Both the position numbers and the translations under genes were made by a program. This document shows, piece after piece, positions 19,700-28,993 of a DNA stretch of 44,356 nt. The stretch is from contig CAKZKT010000068.1 in NCBI GenBank assembly GCA_937124585.1, positions 1 through 44,356 on the forward strand, in the 5' to 3' direction. Positions within the stretch are counted from its first letter, which is position 1; each line of letters begins with the position of its first letter. Source of the DNA: an uncultured Anaerolineae bacterium. Its GTDB lineage: Bacteria; Chloroflexota; Anaerolineae; CG2-30-64-16. A model generated the notes under the pieces. It was given only the letters and a program-made list of their open reading frames with translations. It did not search any database and was not told the DNA's origin.

Positions 19700-19728
19700 T
19701 TGGTCTGCGGGTCAGGTCATGCTATACT
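19700..19728 (+). promoter_or_regulatory. Promoter of purA
   Basis: TTGGTC (19700-19705), 17-bp spacer, TATACT (19723-19728), 46 bp before the purA ATG. Just upstream an 11-bp inverted repeat, GCCCTAGCGCG (19633-19643) and CGCGCTAGGGC (19684-19694), flanks a 40-bp spacer. Confidence 0.75.
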
Positions 19729-19774
19729 CAGCACCGATGCCGACAGGTCAAGCATGAATTTCAGGGAGAAGCAG

Positions 19775-21040
19775 ATGAGCGTTACCGCAGTTGTCGGCGC
19801 CCAATGGGGCGACGAGGGAAAAGGGCGCATTGTGGACTACCTGGCACAACGCGCCGACATGGTGATCCGTTTTCAGGGTGGCGACAACGCCGGCCACACA
19901 GTCATGAACGAGTATGGCCTCTTCCGGCTGCATCTGGTGCCGTCGGGCATCTTCAACCCGGCCACCTGCTGCATTGTCGGGCCGGGGACGGTCGTCAACC
20001 CCGAAACGCTGATCGGCGAGATGGCCGAGCTCGCCTCGGCCGGCGTGGCGCTGGACAATCTGTGGCTGTCGGAGCGCAGCCAGGTCGTCATGCCCTATCA
20101 CCGCCTGCTCGATGGCCTGGAAGAGACGGCGCGGGGCAGCGGCCAGATCGGCACCACGCGGCGCGGAATCGGGCCGGCCTACGCCGACAAAGCCGCACGC
20201 ATCGGCATTCGCCTGGGCGATTTGTGCCGGCCTGATTATCTGGCCGCACGCCTGGCGCAGGTGTTGCCCCACAAAAATCTGGCCCTCCAACATTTCGGCC
20301 AGCCGGCGTTGAACCTGGACGATCTGCTCGCACAGGCGACCGCCTGGGGCCGCGTGTTGGGGCCGCGCATCGTGGACACCCTGCCGATGGTGCAGGAGGC
20401 GGTGCAACGCGGCCGGCGCGTCCTGCTCGAAGGTCAGCTCGGCGTCATGCGCGACCTGGACTGGGGCACCTATCCCTATGTTACTTCTTCCAACCCGATT
20501 GCCGGCGCCGCGTGTGCCGGCGCCGGGCTGCCGGCCGCGGCCATCACCGAAGTGATCGCTGTGGTGAAGGCTTATTGCACCGCAGTGGGCGCCGGGCCGT
20601 TCCCCACCGAACTGAAGGACGACGTGGCCGTGCATCTGCGCCAGGTCGGCCAGGAATACGGCGCGACCACCGGTCGGCCGCGGCGCTGTGGCTGGCTCGA
20701 CGGCGTCGTCCTACCCTATGCGGCCTGGCTCAACGGCTTCACCGGCCTGGCGATCACCAAGCTCGACGTACTCGACGGCCTGCCCGAGGTGAAGCTCTGT
20801 GTCGGCTATCGGCTCGAAGGCCGGCTCATCACCCATGTGCCCGACACGCCCGATCTCGAGCGCTGCGAACCGGTCTATGAGACGTGGCCAGGATGGTCCC
20901 GCTCGACGCGTACTGCGCGGCGCTGGGAAGAGCTGCCCACGGAAGCCCAGGCCTATCTGCGGCGTATCGCCGAGCTGGCCGGCGCGCCGATCCGCTATGT
21001 GTCGGTCGGCCCGGAACGAGATCAATTGATCGTCGTGTGA
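19775..21040 (+). CDS. purA: Adenylosuccinate synthetase
   Basis: Makes adenylosuccinate from IMP, GTP and aspartate, the first committed step to AMP. The 421-residue product begins [18 protein letters not shown], the family GTP-binding loop with catalytic Asp. It continues with [26 protein letters not shown] and [24 protein letters not shown] 19775 has GGGAGAA 4 nt upstream. Purine synthesis continues with purB 20 bp later, so the two probably form one transcript from the TTGGTC/TATACT promoter. Its placement next to oriC ensures high early copy number; that is an inference. Confidence 0.97.
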   Translation: MSVTAVVGAQWGDEGKGRIVDYLAQRADMVIRFQGGDNAGHTVMNEYGLFRLHLVPSGIFNPATCCIVGPGTVVNPETLIGEMAELASAGVALDNLWLSERSQVVMPYHRLLDGLEETARGSGQIGTTRRGIGPAYADKAARIGIRLGDLCRPDYLAARLAQVLPHKNLALQHFGQPALNLDDLLAQATAWGRVLGPRIVDTLPMVQEAVQRGRRVLLEGQLGVMRDLDWGTYPYVTSSNPIAGAACAGAGLPAAAITEVIAVVKAYCTAVGAGPFPTELKDDVAVHLRQVGQEYGATTGRPRRCGWLDGVVLPYAAWLNGFTGLAITKLDVLDGLPEVKLCVGYRLEGRLITHVPDTPDLERCEPVYETWPGWSRSTRTARRWEELPTEAQAYLRRIAELAGAPIRYVSVGPERDQLIVV

Positions 21041-21060
21041 CTTCTCTGTGATCACCGAAG

Positions 21061-22470
21061 ATGCAACAACAGTCCCCGTCTTTCACGCACGATACCTACC
21101 TTTCGCCCTTCACCTGGCGCTACGGCTCGGCGGAAATGCGCGCCATCTGGAGCGAGATGCAGCGCCGCCGGCTGTGGCGGCGCATCTGGGTGGCACTGGC
21201 CGAGGCGCAACAGGCCTTCGGCCTGACGACGGCCGAGCAGGTGGCCGATCTACGTCGCCACGCCGATGAGATCAATCTGCCGCGCGCGCTGGAGATCGAA
21301 GCGGAGATCCATCACGACCTGATGGCCGAGGTGCGCGTCTACGCAGAGCAGTGCCCGATCGGCGGCGGCATCATCCACCTCGGCGCGACTTCGATGGACA
21401 TCGAAGACAACGCCGACGCGTTGCGCCTCCGTGATGCGCTCGATCTGTTGCTGGGCAGGCTGGCCGACCTGTTGCGGGCCTGTGCTGCCCAGATCGAGGC
21501 ATGGGCCGCCGCGCCGACGATGGCCTTCACCCATCTCCAGCCGGCGGAACCCACGACGATCGGCTATCGGCTGGCGCAGTATGCCCAGGACCTGTGGGGC
21601 GACTACGAGGATCTGCGCCGGCTGCGCGGCGAGATCCGGGGCAAGGGTTTCAAGGGCGCCGTGGGCACCTCGGCCTCCTACGCGCAGCTGCTGGCCGATG
21701 CCGGCGCACCGGCCCAACTGGAGCAGCGCGTCATGGCGGCGCTGGGCTTGGAGGCCTTCCCGATTGCCACGCAGACCTATCCGCGCAAACAAGACTATCG
21801 GGTGCTGGCGGCGTTGGCCGGCCTGGGTGCTTCGCTCTACAAATTCGCGTTCGACCTGCGCCTTCTGCAATCGCCGCCGATCGGCGAGTGGGCCGAGCCG
21901 TTCGCGGCGCGGCAGGTGGGATCGAGCGCGATGCCGTTTAAACGCAACCCGATCCACGCGGAGAACATGGACAGCCTGGCGCGGCAACTGGCCGCGCTGC
22001 CGCGCATTGCATGGGACAACGCCGCGCACAACCTGCTGGAGCGCACCCTGGACGACTCGGCCAATCGGCGCACGCTCCTGCCCGAAGCGTTCCTGATCGC
22101 CGATGAGCTGCTGCGTCGGGGAACACGGTTGATCAGCGGCCTGCAGATCGACCGCGCGGCCTCGGCCCGGCTGCTGGCCGTCTACGGTCCCTTTGCGGCC
22201 ACCGAGCGCCTGCTGATGGAGCTGGTCAAGGCCGGCGGCGACCGCCAGGCGCTGCACGAAGCGATCCGCGAGCACGCCATGACCGCCTGGGCCGCGATCC
22301 GTCGCGGAGAGGCCAACCCGCTGGCCCAACTTCTCGGCGACGATGTCCGCATCACGCGCCACCTGCCGGCCGAGCAAGTGCGCGCCTGGCTCGATGTGTC
22401 GGACTACGTCGGCGACGCGCCCGAGCGGGCGCGGGCCTGCGCCGCATGGCTGCGGCAGCAGTTATCCTGA
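21061..22470 (+). CDS. purB: Adenylosuccinate lyase
   Basis: Cleaves adenylosuccinate to AMP and also acts on SAICAR. The 469-residue product has HLGATSMDIEDNAD near residue 103, MAFTHLQPAEPTTIGYR near 155, and the fumarase/aspartase-superfamily signature GSSAMPFKRNPIHAEN near 290, which carries the catalytic flexible-loop serine. The start ATG 21061 follows purA by 20 bp; only a weak CGAAG precedes it, so translation may be coupled to purA. Length is within the family range. Confidence 0.95.
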   Translation: MQQQSPSFTHDTYLSPFTWRYGSAEMRAIWSEMQRRRLWRRIWVALAEAQQAFGLTTAEQVADLRRHADEINLPRALEIEAEIHHDLMAEVRVYAEQCPIGGGIIHLGATSMDIEDNADALRLRDALDLLLGRLADLLRACAAQIEAWAAAPTMAFTHLQPAEPTTIGYRLAQYAQDLWGDYEDLRRLRGEIRGKGFKGAVGTSASYAQLLADAGAPAQLEQRVMAALGLEAFPIATQTYPRKQDYRVLAALAGLGASLYKFAFDLRLLQSPPIGEWAEPFAARQVGSSAMPFKRNPIHAENMDSLARQLAALPRIAWDNAAHNLLERTLDDSANRRTLLPEAFLIADELLRRGTRLISGLQIDRAASARLLAVYGPFAATERLLMELVKAGGDRQALHEAIREHAMTAWAAIRRGEANPLAQLLGDDVRITRHLPAEQVRAWLDVSDYVGDAPERARACAAWLRQQLS

Positions 22471-22496
22471 CACGAATGTTTGGCGGAGTTCATACT

Positions 22497-24230
22497 TTGA
22501 TTCAATCCACTCGTCTTTCTGCTTGCGATGTTCGGCCGGCCGCGCCGCGCACCACTGCCCAGGTGCGCTTCGCCGATGGCCGGGTGTTCGAAGCGCCGAT
22601 CTGGACGCCTCTGGAGGCCTATGTGGTCGCTGCCGGCGCCGAGCGGCCATGGCCGTCGCCCATCGTCGCCGCGCTGATTGACGACGAGCTGCGCGAGCTG
22701 ACCTATCACATCGAGAAGGATGTCGAAGTGACACCGCTCGGCATGAATGATCGGGATGGCAGCCGCATCTACCGGCGCTCGCTCACGTTTCTGCTGGTCG
22801 TTGCCACCCATGAGCTTTTCCCCGAGGCGCGGCTGAGCGTGGATCACTCGGTCACTTTCGGCGGCTACTACTGCAATGTGGAGAATCGCCCGCCGTTCAC
22901 GCCGGATGAGCTCGGCCGGATCGAGGCGCGCATGCGCGAGATTGTGGCCGCGGACGAGCCGATCGGCAAGGAGCGCGTGCCCCTGGCCGAGGCGATCTCC
23001 CTCTTCCGCGGGCGAGGGGACGAGGAGGCGCTGCAACTGCTCTCCTATCGGCGCAAAGACTATCTGGTGCTCTACACCCTGCGCGACTTGCGCGACTACT
23101 TCCACGGCTACATGGTGCCCTCGACCGGTTACCTGCGCTATTTCGCCCTGCATCCCTATCCGCCCGGCTTCATCCTGCGCTTTCCGCCGCGCGCCAGCCT
23201 GGAGCTCGAGCCGGTCGTGGCGTACCCCAAGCTGATGGATGTCTTCCGCGAGTATGGTCACACGCTCCGCCTGCTCGGCATCAATAACGTGGCTGCACTG
23301 AACGCGGCGTTCCGCGAGGGTCGCGCCAATGAGATCATCCTGGTGGCCGAGGCGCTCCACGCCCAGCGCATCGCGGAGATCGCTGCGCAGATCGCGCAGC
23401 GCCGGGACCAGGTGCGCCTGGTGCTGATGGCGGGGCCTTCTTCCTCCGGCAAGACGACCTTTTCCAAGCGGCTGGCCGTGCAGCTTCTTGCCCATGGCAT
23501 CCGACCGGTGGCGATCGAAATGGACAGCTATTTCGTAGATCGAGAGCAGACGCCGCGAGACGAACAGGGGAACTACAACTTCGAGGTGCTGGAGGCGCTC
23601 GATCTGAAGCTGTTCAACGAGCATCTGCTGCAGTTGATGGCGGGCAAAGAGGTGACGCTGCCGAAGTTCAATTTCGTCGCTGGCCGGCGCGAGGTCGGCG
23701 CGACGATCCAGCTCGGCCCCGATCAGATCCTATTGGTCGAGGGAATCCACGGCTTAAACCCGCGGCTGGTGCCGAACATCGCGGCGGAGCGCATCTTCCG
23801 CATCTACATCTCCGCGCTGACGCAGCTGAATCTCGACCGCTACAATCGCGTGCCGACTACAGACACCCGGCTGATCCGTCGCATCGTGCGCGATGCCCGC
23901 ACGCGCGGCTACACCGCGGCCGACACCATCGGCCGCTGGGAGAGCGTCCATCGGGGCGAGCGCGACAATATCTTCCCCTATCAGGAGAACGCCGACGTGA
24001 TGTTCAATTCGGCGCTCGTCTATGAGCTGTCTGCGCTCAAGCCGCTGGTCGAGCCGCTTCTTTTGCAGATCAAGCCCGGCAAACCCGGCCATATCGAGGC
24101 CAAGCGCCTGCTGGCGTTTCTGGAATGGTTCGAGCCGATCTCGCCCGACCCCATCCCGGACACCTCGATCCTGCGCGAGTTTTTGGGCAAGAGCATCCTT
24201 GAACACTTCGAGCCGTGGGGTCGGCGATAG
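22497..24230 (+). CDS. TGS/ThrRS-like N-terminal domain fused to uridine-kinase-like domain
   Basis: The 577-residue protein has two parts. Residues about 15-210 resemble the TGS plus second additional domain of threonyl-tRNA synthetase (LDHS-like SVDHSVTFGGYYCNV). Residues about 300-577 are a phosphoribulokinase/uridine-kinase-type P-loop kinase with MAGPSSSGKTTFSKRL near 310, IEMDSYFVDREQTPRD, and YNRVPTTDTRLIRRIVRDA. Proteins of this architecture are usually annotated as nucleoside kinases; the true substrate is unknown. TTG 22497 is chosen because GGAG lies 8 nt upstream. ATG 22476 is an in-frame alternative without a box, and 22446 would overlap purB. Confidence 0.85.
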   Translation: MIQSTRLSACDVRPAAPRTTAQVRFADGRVFEAPIWTPLEAYVVAAGAERPWPSPIVAALIDDELRELTYHIEKDVEVTPLGMNDRDGSRIYRRSLTFLLVVATHELFPEARLSVDHSVTFGGYYCNVENRPPFTPDELGRIEARMREIVAADEPIGKERVPLAEAISLFRGRGDEEALQLLSYRRKDYLVLYTLRDLRDYFHGYMVPSTGYLRYFALHPYPPGFILRFPPRASLELEPVVAYPKLMDVFREYGHTLRLLGINNVAALNAAFREGRANEIILVAEALHAQRIAEIAAQIAQRRDQVRLVLMAGPSSSGKTTFSKRLAVQLLAHGIRPVAIEMDSYFVDREQTPRDEQGNYNFEVLEALDLKLFNEHLLQLMAGKEVTLPKFNFVAGRREVGATIQLGPDQILLVEGIHGLNPRLVPNIAAERIFRIYISALTQLNLDRYNRVPTTDTRLIRRIVRDARTRGYTAADTIGRWESVHRGERDNIFPYQENADVMFNSALVYELSALKPLVEPLLLQIKPGKPGHIEAKRLLAFLEWFEPISPDPIPDTSILREFLGKSILEHFEPWGRR

Positions 24231-24280
24231 GGAGAGGACAGCGCAGCGCCAGCTCGAGAAGCACCGCCCGCAGCAGCGCG

Positions 24281-25459
24281 TTAGAAATGTGTCTGGAGGT
24301 CTGGCGTGGTTGAGAGGCGCAACCGGCGGCGGCGGCCCAGGAGAAGCACCCCCAGCGCGACCAGGCAGGTGCCCATCATCGCCAGGAAGAGGCCACGATG
24401 GCCCACATGATCCAGCAGCCAGCCGCCGGCCAGCCCTGCGCCCAGATTGGCCAGGCTCATCACCGACACCAGGAGCCCTTGCGCCGTGGACTTCAGCTCG
24501 TCCGGCGCCAGCTCGTTGGCGTAGGCCACCGCGCTGATCAGGAAGAGGCCGTACGAAGCGCCCTGCAGCAACGCCAGCCACAACACCCACGACGGCGCAG
24601 GCATGAACGCGTAGAGCAGCAGGCGGAGGGCATAGACGCCGATCGCGATCATCAGCAGGCGGGGCGCCGCGAAACGTCGCAGCAGCTGGGAGCCGTACTG
24701 GAAGGTGGGGATCTCGGTGAGGGCAGCGATGGTGGAGGCCAGGCCGATGAGGCTCTGGGCGCCACCCATTTCGACGATGACGATTCCCAGGAACGCGAAC
24801 GCACCCATCACCGAGAACCAGAGGATAAAGACGCTGATGGCGAAAAGCAGCCAGGCGCGATGGCGGATGATCTGGCCCAGGCCGGCCCGGCGTATGGCCC
24901 GGCCCTGGCTGCTGCGCCGATCAGGCAGGCGCAGTGAAAGCAGCCAGAAAACGAAAACGCCGATGCTATATGCCGGAAAGATCAGCCCCAGGCCGATGCG
25001 CTCGATCAGGAACCCCGCCAGAGTGCAGGCGATCACGAACCCGATCGTGCCCCAGGCCCGATAGGCGCCGTAAAGGTCACGGCGCTCGCCCAGGAGGCCG
25101 AGCGTCGTGCTGTCCAGCAGCGGCATGATGGGGCTGGAGAAGACGGTGAACAGGCTGATCATCGCCAGGACGCCCACGAAGGTGTGCATCTGGCCCAGGA
25201 TCAGGCCGACGACTGCCAGGCTGAGCGCCTGGATCGTCAGGAGGAGGCGGGTGCGGCCCAGGCGGTCATTTAACATGCCCCAGACCGGCGCGGCCAGCGT
25301 GCCCGTTGCGGCCGATGCCATCACGACCAGGCCGATCTCCGTGCCGCTCAGTCCGATCTCGCGGCGGTAATAGACGAAGATGAAGGGCCAGAAAGCGCCG
25401 ATCGCTGCCCAGATGGTGAAATAGAGGCTTTTGAGATAAATCCCGTCGCTCTGACGCAT
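24281..25459 (-). CDS. MFS transporter (LacY/nucleoside-permease-like)
   Basis: A 392-residue, 12-helix carrier. It opens MRQSDGIYLKSLYFTIWAAI, typical of the MFS_1-like group that includes LacY and nucleoside permeases. The loop between helices 2 and 3 has GMLNDRLGRTRLL, the MFS motif A. AYRAWGTIGF near residue 130 is also conserved in that group. The C-terminal half ends in a basic tail, GRRRRLRLS. Substrate cannot be assigned. It has its own promoter at 25490-25518 and stands alone, converging with the TGS/kinase gene. Confidence 0.88.
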   Translation of the reverse strand: MRQSDGIYLKSLYFTIWAAIGAFWPFIFVYYRREIGLSGTEIGLVVMASAATGTLAAPVWGMLNDRLGRTRLLLTIQALSLAVVGLILGQMHTFVGVLAMISLFTVFSSPIMPLLDSTTLGLLGERRDLYGAYRAWGTIGFVIACTLAGFLIERIGLGLIFPAYSIGVFVFWLLSLRLPDRRSSQGRAIRRAGLGQIIRHRAWLLFAISVFILWFSVMGAFAFLGIVIVEMGGAQSLIGLASTIAALTEIPTFQYGSQLLRRFAAPRLLMIAIGVYALRLLLYAFMPAPSWVLWLALLQGASYGLFLISAVAYANELAPDELKSTAQGLLVSVMSLANLGAGLAGGWLLDHVGHRGLFLAMMGTCLVALGVLLLGRRRRLRLSTTPDLQTHF

Positions 25460-25489
25460 GATGCTCCGAAAAAGGACGATTTCAGCGGC

Positions 25490-25518
25490 ATTGTATCACG
25501 CAGCGATGGGGCAGCCAA
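25490..25518 (-). promoter_or_regulatory. Promoter of the MFS gene at 24281-25459
   Basis: On the minus strand TTGGCT (25518-25513), 17-bp spacer, TACAAT (25495-25490), with GGAG just before the ATG. Confidence 0.75.
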
Positions 25519-25522
25519 AACT

Positions 25523-25646
25523 CACGTGCCAGGCACTCTGCAAGATGCCTGGCACGTGGCGCCTCCCGTGCCAGGCACTCTGCAAGATGCCTGGCACGTG
25601 GCGCCTCCCGTGCCAGGCACTCTGCAAGATGCCTGGCACGTGGCGA
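25523..25646. repeat. Three tandem 42-bp palindromic repeats (GTGCCAGGCAC family)
   Basis: Three identical copies of an inverted repeat begin at 25525, 25567 and 25609. Arms are CGTGCCAGGCAC and GTGCCTGGCACG-type around TCTGCAAGA; copies are joined by TGGCGCCTCC. Copy identity indicates recent amplification. No open frame covers them on either strand that looks coding. Confidence 0.92.
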
Positions 25647-25651
25647 CTTTC

Positions 25652-25690
25652 AAAACAAACAGGCGATACGCGTTTGGCGTATCGCCTGTT
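25652..25690 (-). terminator. Terminator of the nrfD operon
   Basis: On the minus strand a 13-bp stem AACAGGCGATACG / CGTATCGCCTGTT is followed by TGTTTTG. It lies 40 bp after the nrfD-like stop. Confidence 0.8.
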
Positions 25691-25729
25691 CGCAAGCCGT
25701 GGTGCCGCGCGATGAGCGGCCGACCGGTG

Positions 25730-26992
25730 CTACACCTGGGCTGGCACCGTCGCCTGCTCGCCGTGTTCGGCCGGGAAGACCGGCAGCAGGCGAGCGAGCA
25801 GCGCAAAGACAGCTGCACCGAAGGTAAACATGCCGGCGGTCACCACCATCTCCATCCAGGACGGGATGTAGATCGGCCCGGTGTACGAATAGAGACTGAA
25901 CATGCTGACATTTAGTCGGTTCAGGATGCCGCAGGCCACGATCACCGCCGCGATCGCGAAGAGCGCGTCTCTGTTCTTGCGGATCTGGGGCCGCATCAGC
26001 AGCGCGGCCGGCAGGATGGCGCCCAGCCCCAGCTCGACCCAGAAGAGCACGCCGGGCAGATCGAGCCTTAAAACCAGGCCCAACTGGCCGCGCACCGCCA
26101 GGTCGGCCAGGCGGAAAGCCGCGTAGAAGGCCAGCAGATAGGCGTTGGCCTTGCCCAAGCTGGCGAGCAGATCCTGCTCCAGCCCACGCTTGAAGGCGCG
26201 CGCGCTCAGATTAGACTCCACCGTCACCATGGCCAGTCCGACCGCCACCGCCGAGATCCAGAAGAAGACCGGCAACAGCGGCGAATACCACAGCCCATGC
26301 AGTTTCCCCGGCGCGATCAGCCAGAGCGAGCCGAGGGACGACTGATGCATGGTCGAGAGCAAGATGCCGACGATCACCAGCGGCAGGGTGATCTTGTGCG
26401 TGAGCCGCCACATGCGCCTCCAGCGCAGCCGCTCGAAGAGCGCGGGCGAGAACTCCAGGGCCAGCACGACCGTGTAGCAGAGCACGCACATCGCCACTTC
26501 CCACAATACCGAATGGATGTTGATGAAGTAGACCGGTCGCGCCAGCAGGATGTTTTGGGGCCGGCCGACATCCACCAGCAGGGCCACGATCAACAGGACA
26601 TAGCCCAGGAAGGCGGTCAGGATGGTCGAGCGCAGGATCGGCCGGTAGCGTTCGATGCCGAAGACATACACCAGGCCGGCCAGCACGAACGCACCGCCGC
26701 CCAGCATGGCGCCGGCCATCACATCGAAGCCGATCCACAGTCCCAGGGGGAACTGATCGGATAGATTGGTCACCGCGCCCAGGCCGTCGGTGAAGCGCAG
26801 GATTACCGCGATGGCCGCCAGCGCCCACAGCGCCAGCACCAGTCCCACGCCGGTGACGAACTTGGGCGAGAAATCGAGCTTGACCCCGTAGAATCGCTGC
26901 AACAGCGAGTATCCGATCCCGATGACCAACAGCAGCGGCACGCCGATGCGCAGGATGAAAAACGCCGTCAACATCAAAATATCTTGCAGCAT
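25730..26992 (-). CDS. NrfD/HybB-type membrane quinone-reactive subunit
   Basis: A 420-residue integral membrane protein of the NrfD/PsrC family, which exchanges electrons or protons between the quinone pool and a periplasmic iron-sulfur partner. About ten helices are visible. Conserved family stretches are FPLGLWIGFDVMAGAMLGGG near 80-100, VYFINIHSVLWEVAMCVLCY near 155-175, and THKITLPLVIVGILLSTMHQ near 198-218. The N-terminus adds a helix, FFILRIGVPLLLVIGIGYSL (11-30), that recurs in two upstream genes. GGGAG precedes the ATG. It is the last gene of a five-gene operon with ferredoxin and octaheme cytochrome and ends at a clear terminator. No molybdopterin or hydrogenase catalytic subunit is encoded nearby. 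Confidence 0.9.
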   Translation of the reverse strand: MLQDILMLTAFFILRIGVPLLLVIGIGYSLLQRFYGVKLDFSPKFVTGVGLVLALWALAAIAVILRFTDGLGAVTNLSDQFPLGLWIGFDVMAGAMLGGGAFVLAGLVYVFGIERYRPILRSTILTAFLGYVLLIVALLVDVGRPQNILLARPVYFINIHSVLWEVAMCVLCYTVVLALEFSPALFERLRWRRMWRLTHKITLPLVIVGILLSTMHQSSLGSLWLIAPGKLHGLWYSPLLPVFFWISAVAVGLAMVTVESNLSARAFKRGLEQDLLASLGKANAYLLAFYAAFRLADLAVRGQLGLVLRLDLPGVLFWVELGLGAILPAALLMRPQIRKNRDALFAIAAVIVACGILNRLNVSMFSLYSYTGPIYIPSWMEMVVTAGMFTFGAAVFALLARLLPVFPAEHGEQATVPAQV

Positions 26993-27030
26993 GTGAATCG
27001 CTCCCTCTTCCAGCTTTCAGCCTTCAGCCC

Positions 27031-27948
27031 CTAGCCCCCGGCTTCCGGTCGTTCCCACGGCGGCGTGTCATCGTGATGCGCGCCATTCCGCTTGCGCGTA
27101 TAAATGGACGCGCCGGTCAAGACCGCGGCCAGGCCGCCCACGACCCAGGGCAGCTTTGACATCACGTCCCAGGTGTAGGCCGGGATCGGTCGTGTGGTAA
27201 CGTCGGTGCGGAAACCGAGCAGCGCGAACGGCACATCGGAGATGTAGAGCATGGAGGTGCCGCCGGCCTCGTGTTCGCCGTACACATGATCTACATAGAA
27301 ACGCGGATGCGCCGCAATGCGGGCATGGGCTTCTCGGAGCAGCTCCTCGCGCGTGCCCACCTTCAGGGCGCCGGTCGGACAGTTCTCGGCGCAGGCAGGC
27401 AGCTGCCCGGCCTCCTGACGTTCGATGCAGAACATGCACTTGCGAATCTCGGGCGTCAGGCCCTTGTTCCACTCGAAACGCGGGATATTGAAGGGGCAGC
27501 TCACCATGCAGTAGCGGCAGCCCAGACAGCGATCGGGCCGATAGGCGATGGGCCCGGCCTCGGTTTTGTAGAGCGCCGAGACCGGACAGGCCGAAGCGCA
27601 CGCCGCGTCCAGACAGTGCATGCACTGGCGCTTGACAAAACGCGTGTTTCCGCCCTCGAAATCATAGCGCTGGACGACGGTGAATGTCTGAGCGCTCAAT
27701 CCCTGCAGCTGTTCACTGGTGGGGTGGAGGTTGTTGGCCGCGATGCAGGAACGCTGGCAGTTGCTGCAACCCACACAGCGGCTGATATCAATCAGCATTG
27801 CCGGTGTAGAGCCGGGTTTGACGCCGGTTGAGGCGGCCATGGCGCTCGCTTGCACGCCGGCCAGGGCCGCAGCGCCGGCGGTGACAGCCGATAGCTTGAG
27901 GAATTGGCGTCGCGACAGGCTTTTGGCGGTGGATGAAACGGCGTTCAT
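27031..27948 (-). CDS. HybA/NrfC-type periplasmic ferredoxin with Tat signal and C-terminal membrane anchor
   Basis: A 305-residue electron-transfer protein. The N-terminus has a Tat signal (SRRQFLKLSAVTAGAAAL). Sixteen cysteines arranged for four [4Fe-4S] clusters follow: CVGCSNCQRSC, CMHCLDAACASACP, CLGCRYCMVSCP, and CMFCIERQ with CAENCP. A C-terminal hydrophobic helix, LPWVVGGLAAVLTGASIYT (about 269-287), anchors it, as in HybA. It would pass electrons between the octaheme cytochrome (overlapping by 4 bp upstream) and the NrfD subunit (38 bp downstream). Confidence 0.93.
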   Translation of the reverse strand: MNAVSSTAKSLSRRQFLKLSAVTAGAAALAGVQASAMAASTGVKPGSTPAMLIDISRCVGCSNCQRSCIAANNLHPTSEQLQGLSAQTFTVVQRYDFEGGNTRFVKRQCMHCLDAACASACPVSALYKTEAGPIAYRPDRCLGCRYCMVSCPFNIPRFEWNKGLTPEIRKCMFCIERQEAGQLPACAENCPTGALKVGTREELLREAHARIAAHPRFYVDHVYGEHEAGGTSMLYISDVPFALLGFRTDVTTRPIPAYTWDVMSKLPWVVGGLAAVLTGASIYTRKRNGAHHDDTPPWERPEAGG

Positions 27949-28979
27949 TTGGTGCGACTCCTGTGCCAGAGCGACATGCCGACCACGCCCGCCACCAGGC
28001 CGACAAAGCCGCCGAAGCCGAGCGCAAGGCCCATGCTGATCACTGCGGCATCGCGCAGCGCGTTCAGACGGCCCTGTAACGCGTTGATTTCGGCCTCTAG
28101 CTCGGCCTCGCGTGCCGCATTGGTCGGAGGGGCCGCCGCGCCGCTCACAAGCGGCTCAACCGTCAGCGGCCGGCTGACAGATGTCTGCCCGGCACCGGCT
28201 GCCGGATGGATGGTGCCGGCATGGCAGCGATTGCAAACGTCGGCCGGGATCACGAAGGTGTGGCTTTTGGCCTGGATCTCGGCGCCGGCCATGGAGGTCG
28301 TACCGGCTGTGTTTTTCTTGCTGGCCGCCATGTGACAGTTGGTGCACTCGACTCCGCCGATCCCATGGCGCGAATGGGCAAATTGCGTCTGCTGATTGTT
28401 GTGACAGGCCGCGCACAGGGTGGCCGTGCTGCCGGTACGTACCCCCTGGGTATGTGCGTTGTGACAATCAAAGCACTCGATCTTCCTCTGCGCGTGCTGG
28501 CTTTTGTCCCACTCGCCGAAGGCGGTCTGATGGCAGACCCGGCAGGTGGCGGATTCCATCGGGAGCTGCATCGTCTCCGCGGCCGGATGCCCCGGTTTGT
28601 ATGGGCCGTGGCACGCTTCGCAGGTCACCCCTTCCCAGCTGAATTTGCCGGTCTCGTTGTTGAAGCCGGTGGTGTGGCACTTCAAACAATCGCCCTGGTT
28701 ATGGCTTTTTTCGAATTGCTCTTTGAAAGCGGGATCGAGGGCTGCCTGGGCGTGCATTGTGTTCTGCCAATCCGCGTATTCCTGCGGGTGACAGCTCTGG
28801 CAGGTGGGCCGGGAAGTCTGAAACATCAGCTGATCGGTGGGATGGACGGCCGGAGCAAAGGGCGGGGCAGCCTGCGTCGTCTCGGTCAGCAGCAGCACGA
28901 GCACGGCGATCAACAGCGGGGCCAGGAGGATGGCCCAGCCGCTTTGCTGGCTTCGCCATTGGGCCAGATTCGTTCTCAT
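27945..28979 (-). CDS. Membrane-anchored octaheme cytochrome c
   Basis: A 344-residue exported multiheme cytochrome. A signal/anchor helix (about 14-35) leads to eight CxxCH haem sites in order: CQSCH, CLKCH, CEACH, CRVCH, CFDCH, CAACH, CTNCH and CNRCH. The opening CQSCHPQEYADWQNTMHAQA is typical of cytochrome c554-like proteins. A coiled coil (EAELEAEINALQGRLNALRD) and a C-terminal transmembrane helix close the protein. ATG 28979 has GAGGAG 9 nt upstream. It is much smaller than octaheme sulfite or tetrathionate reductases, so an electron-relay role is more likely than catalysis; this is inferred. Confidence 0.92.
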   Translation of the reverse strand: MRTNLAQWRSQQSGWAILLAPLLIAVLVLLLTETTQAAPPFAPAVHPTDQLMFQTSRPTCQSCHPQEYADWQNTMHAQAALDPAFKEQFEKSHNQGDCLKCHTTGFNNETGKFSWEGVTCEACHGPYKPGHPAAETMQLPMESATCRVCHQTAFGEWDKSQHAQRKIECFDCHNAHTQGVRTGSTATLCAACHNNQQTQFAHSRHGIGGVECTNCHMAASKKNTAGTTSMAGAEIQAKSHTFVIPADVCNRCHAGTIHPAAGAGQTSVSRPLTVEPLVSGAAAPPTNAAREAELEAEINALQGRLNALRDAAVISMGLALGFGGFVGLVAGVVGMSLWHRSRTK

Positions 28980-28993
28980 GGGCGATGGCTCCT

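Noticed and set aside
25523-25646. CRISPR-like array
   Set aside because: The three 42-bp units are contiguous and identical, with a strong palindrome and no unique spacers; no cas genes are nearby.
27945-28979. Octaheme sulfite or nitrite reductase (MccA/ONR-like)
   Set aside because: Too short at 344 residues, all eight motifs are plain CxxCH, and it has a C-terminal membrane anchor; a relay cytochrome fits better.
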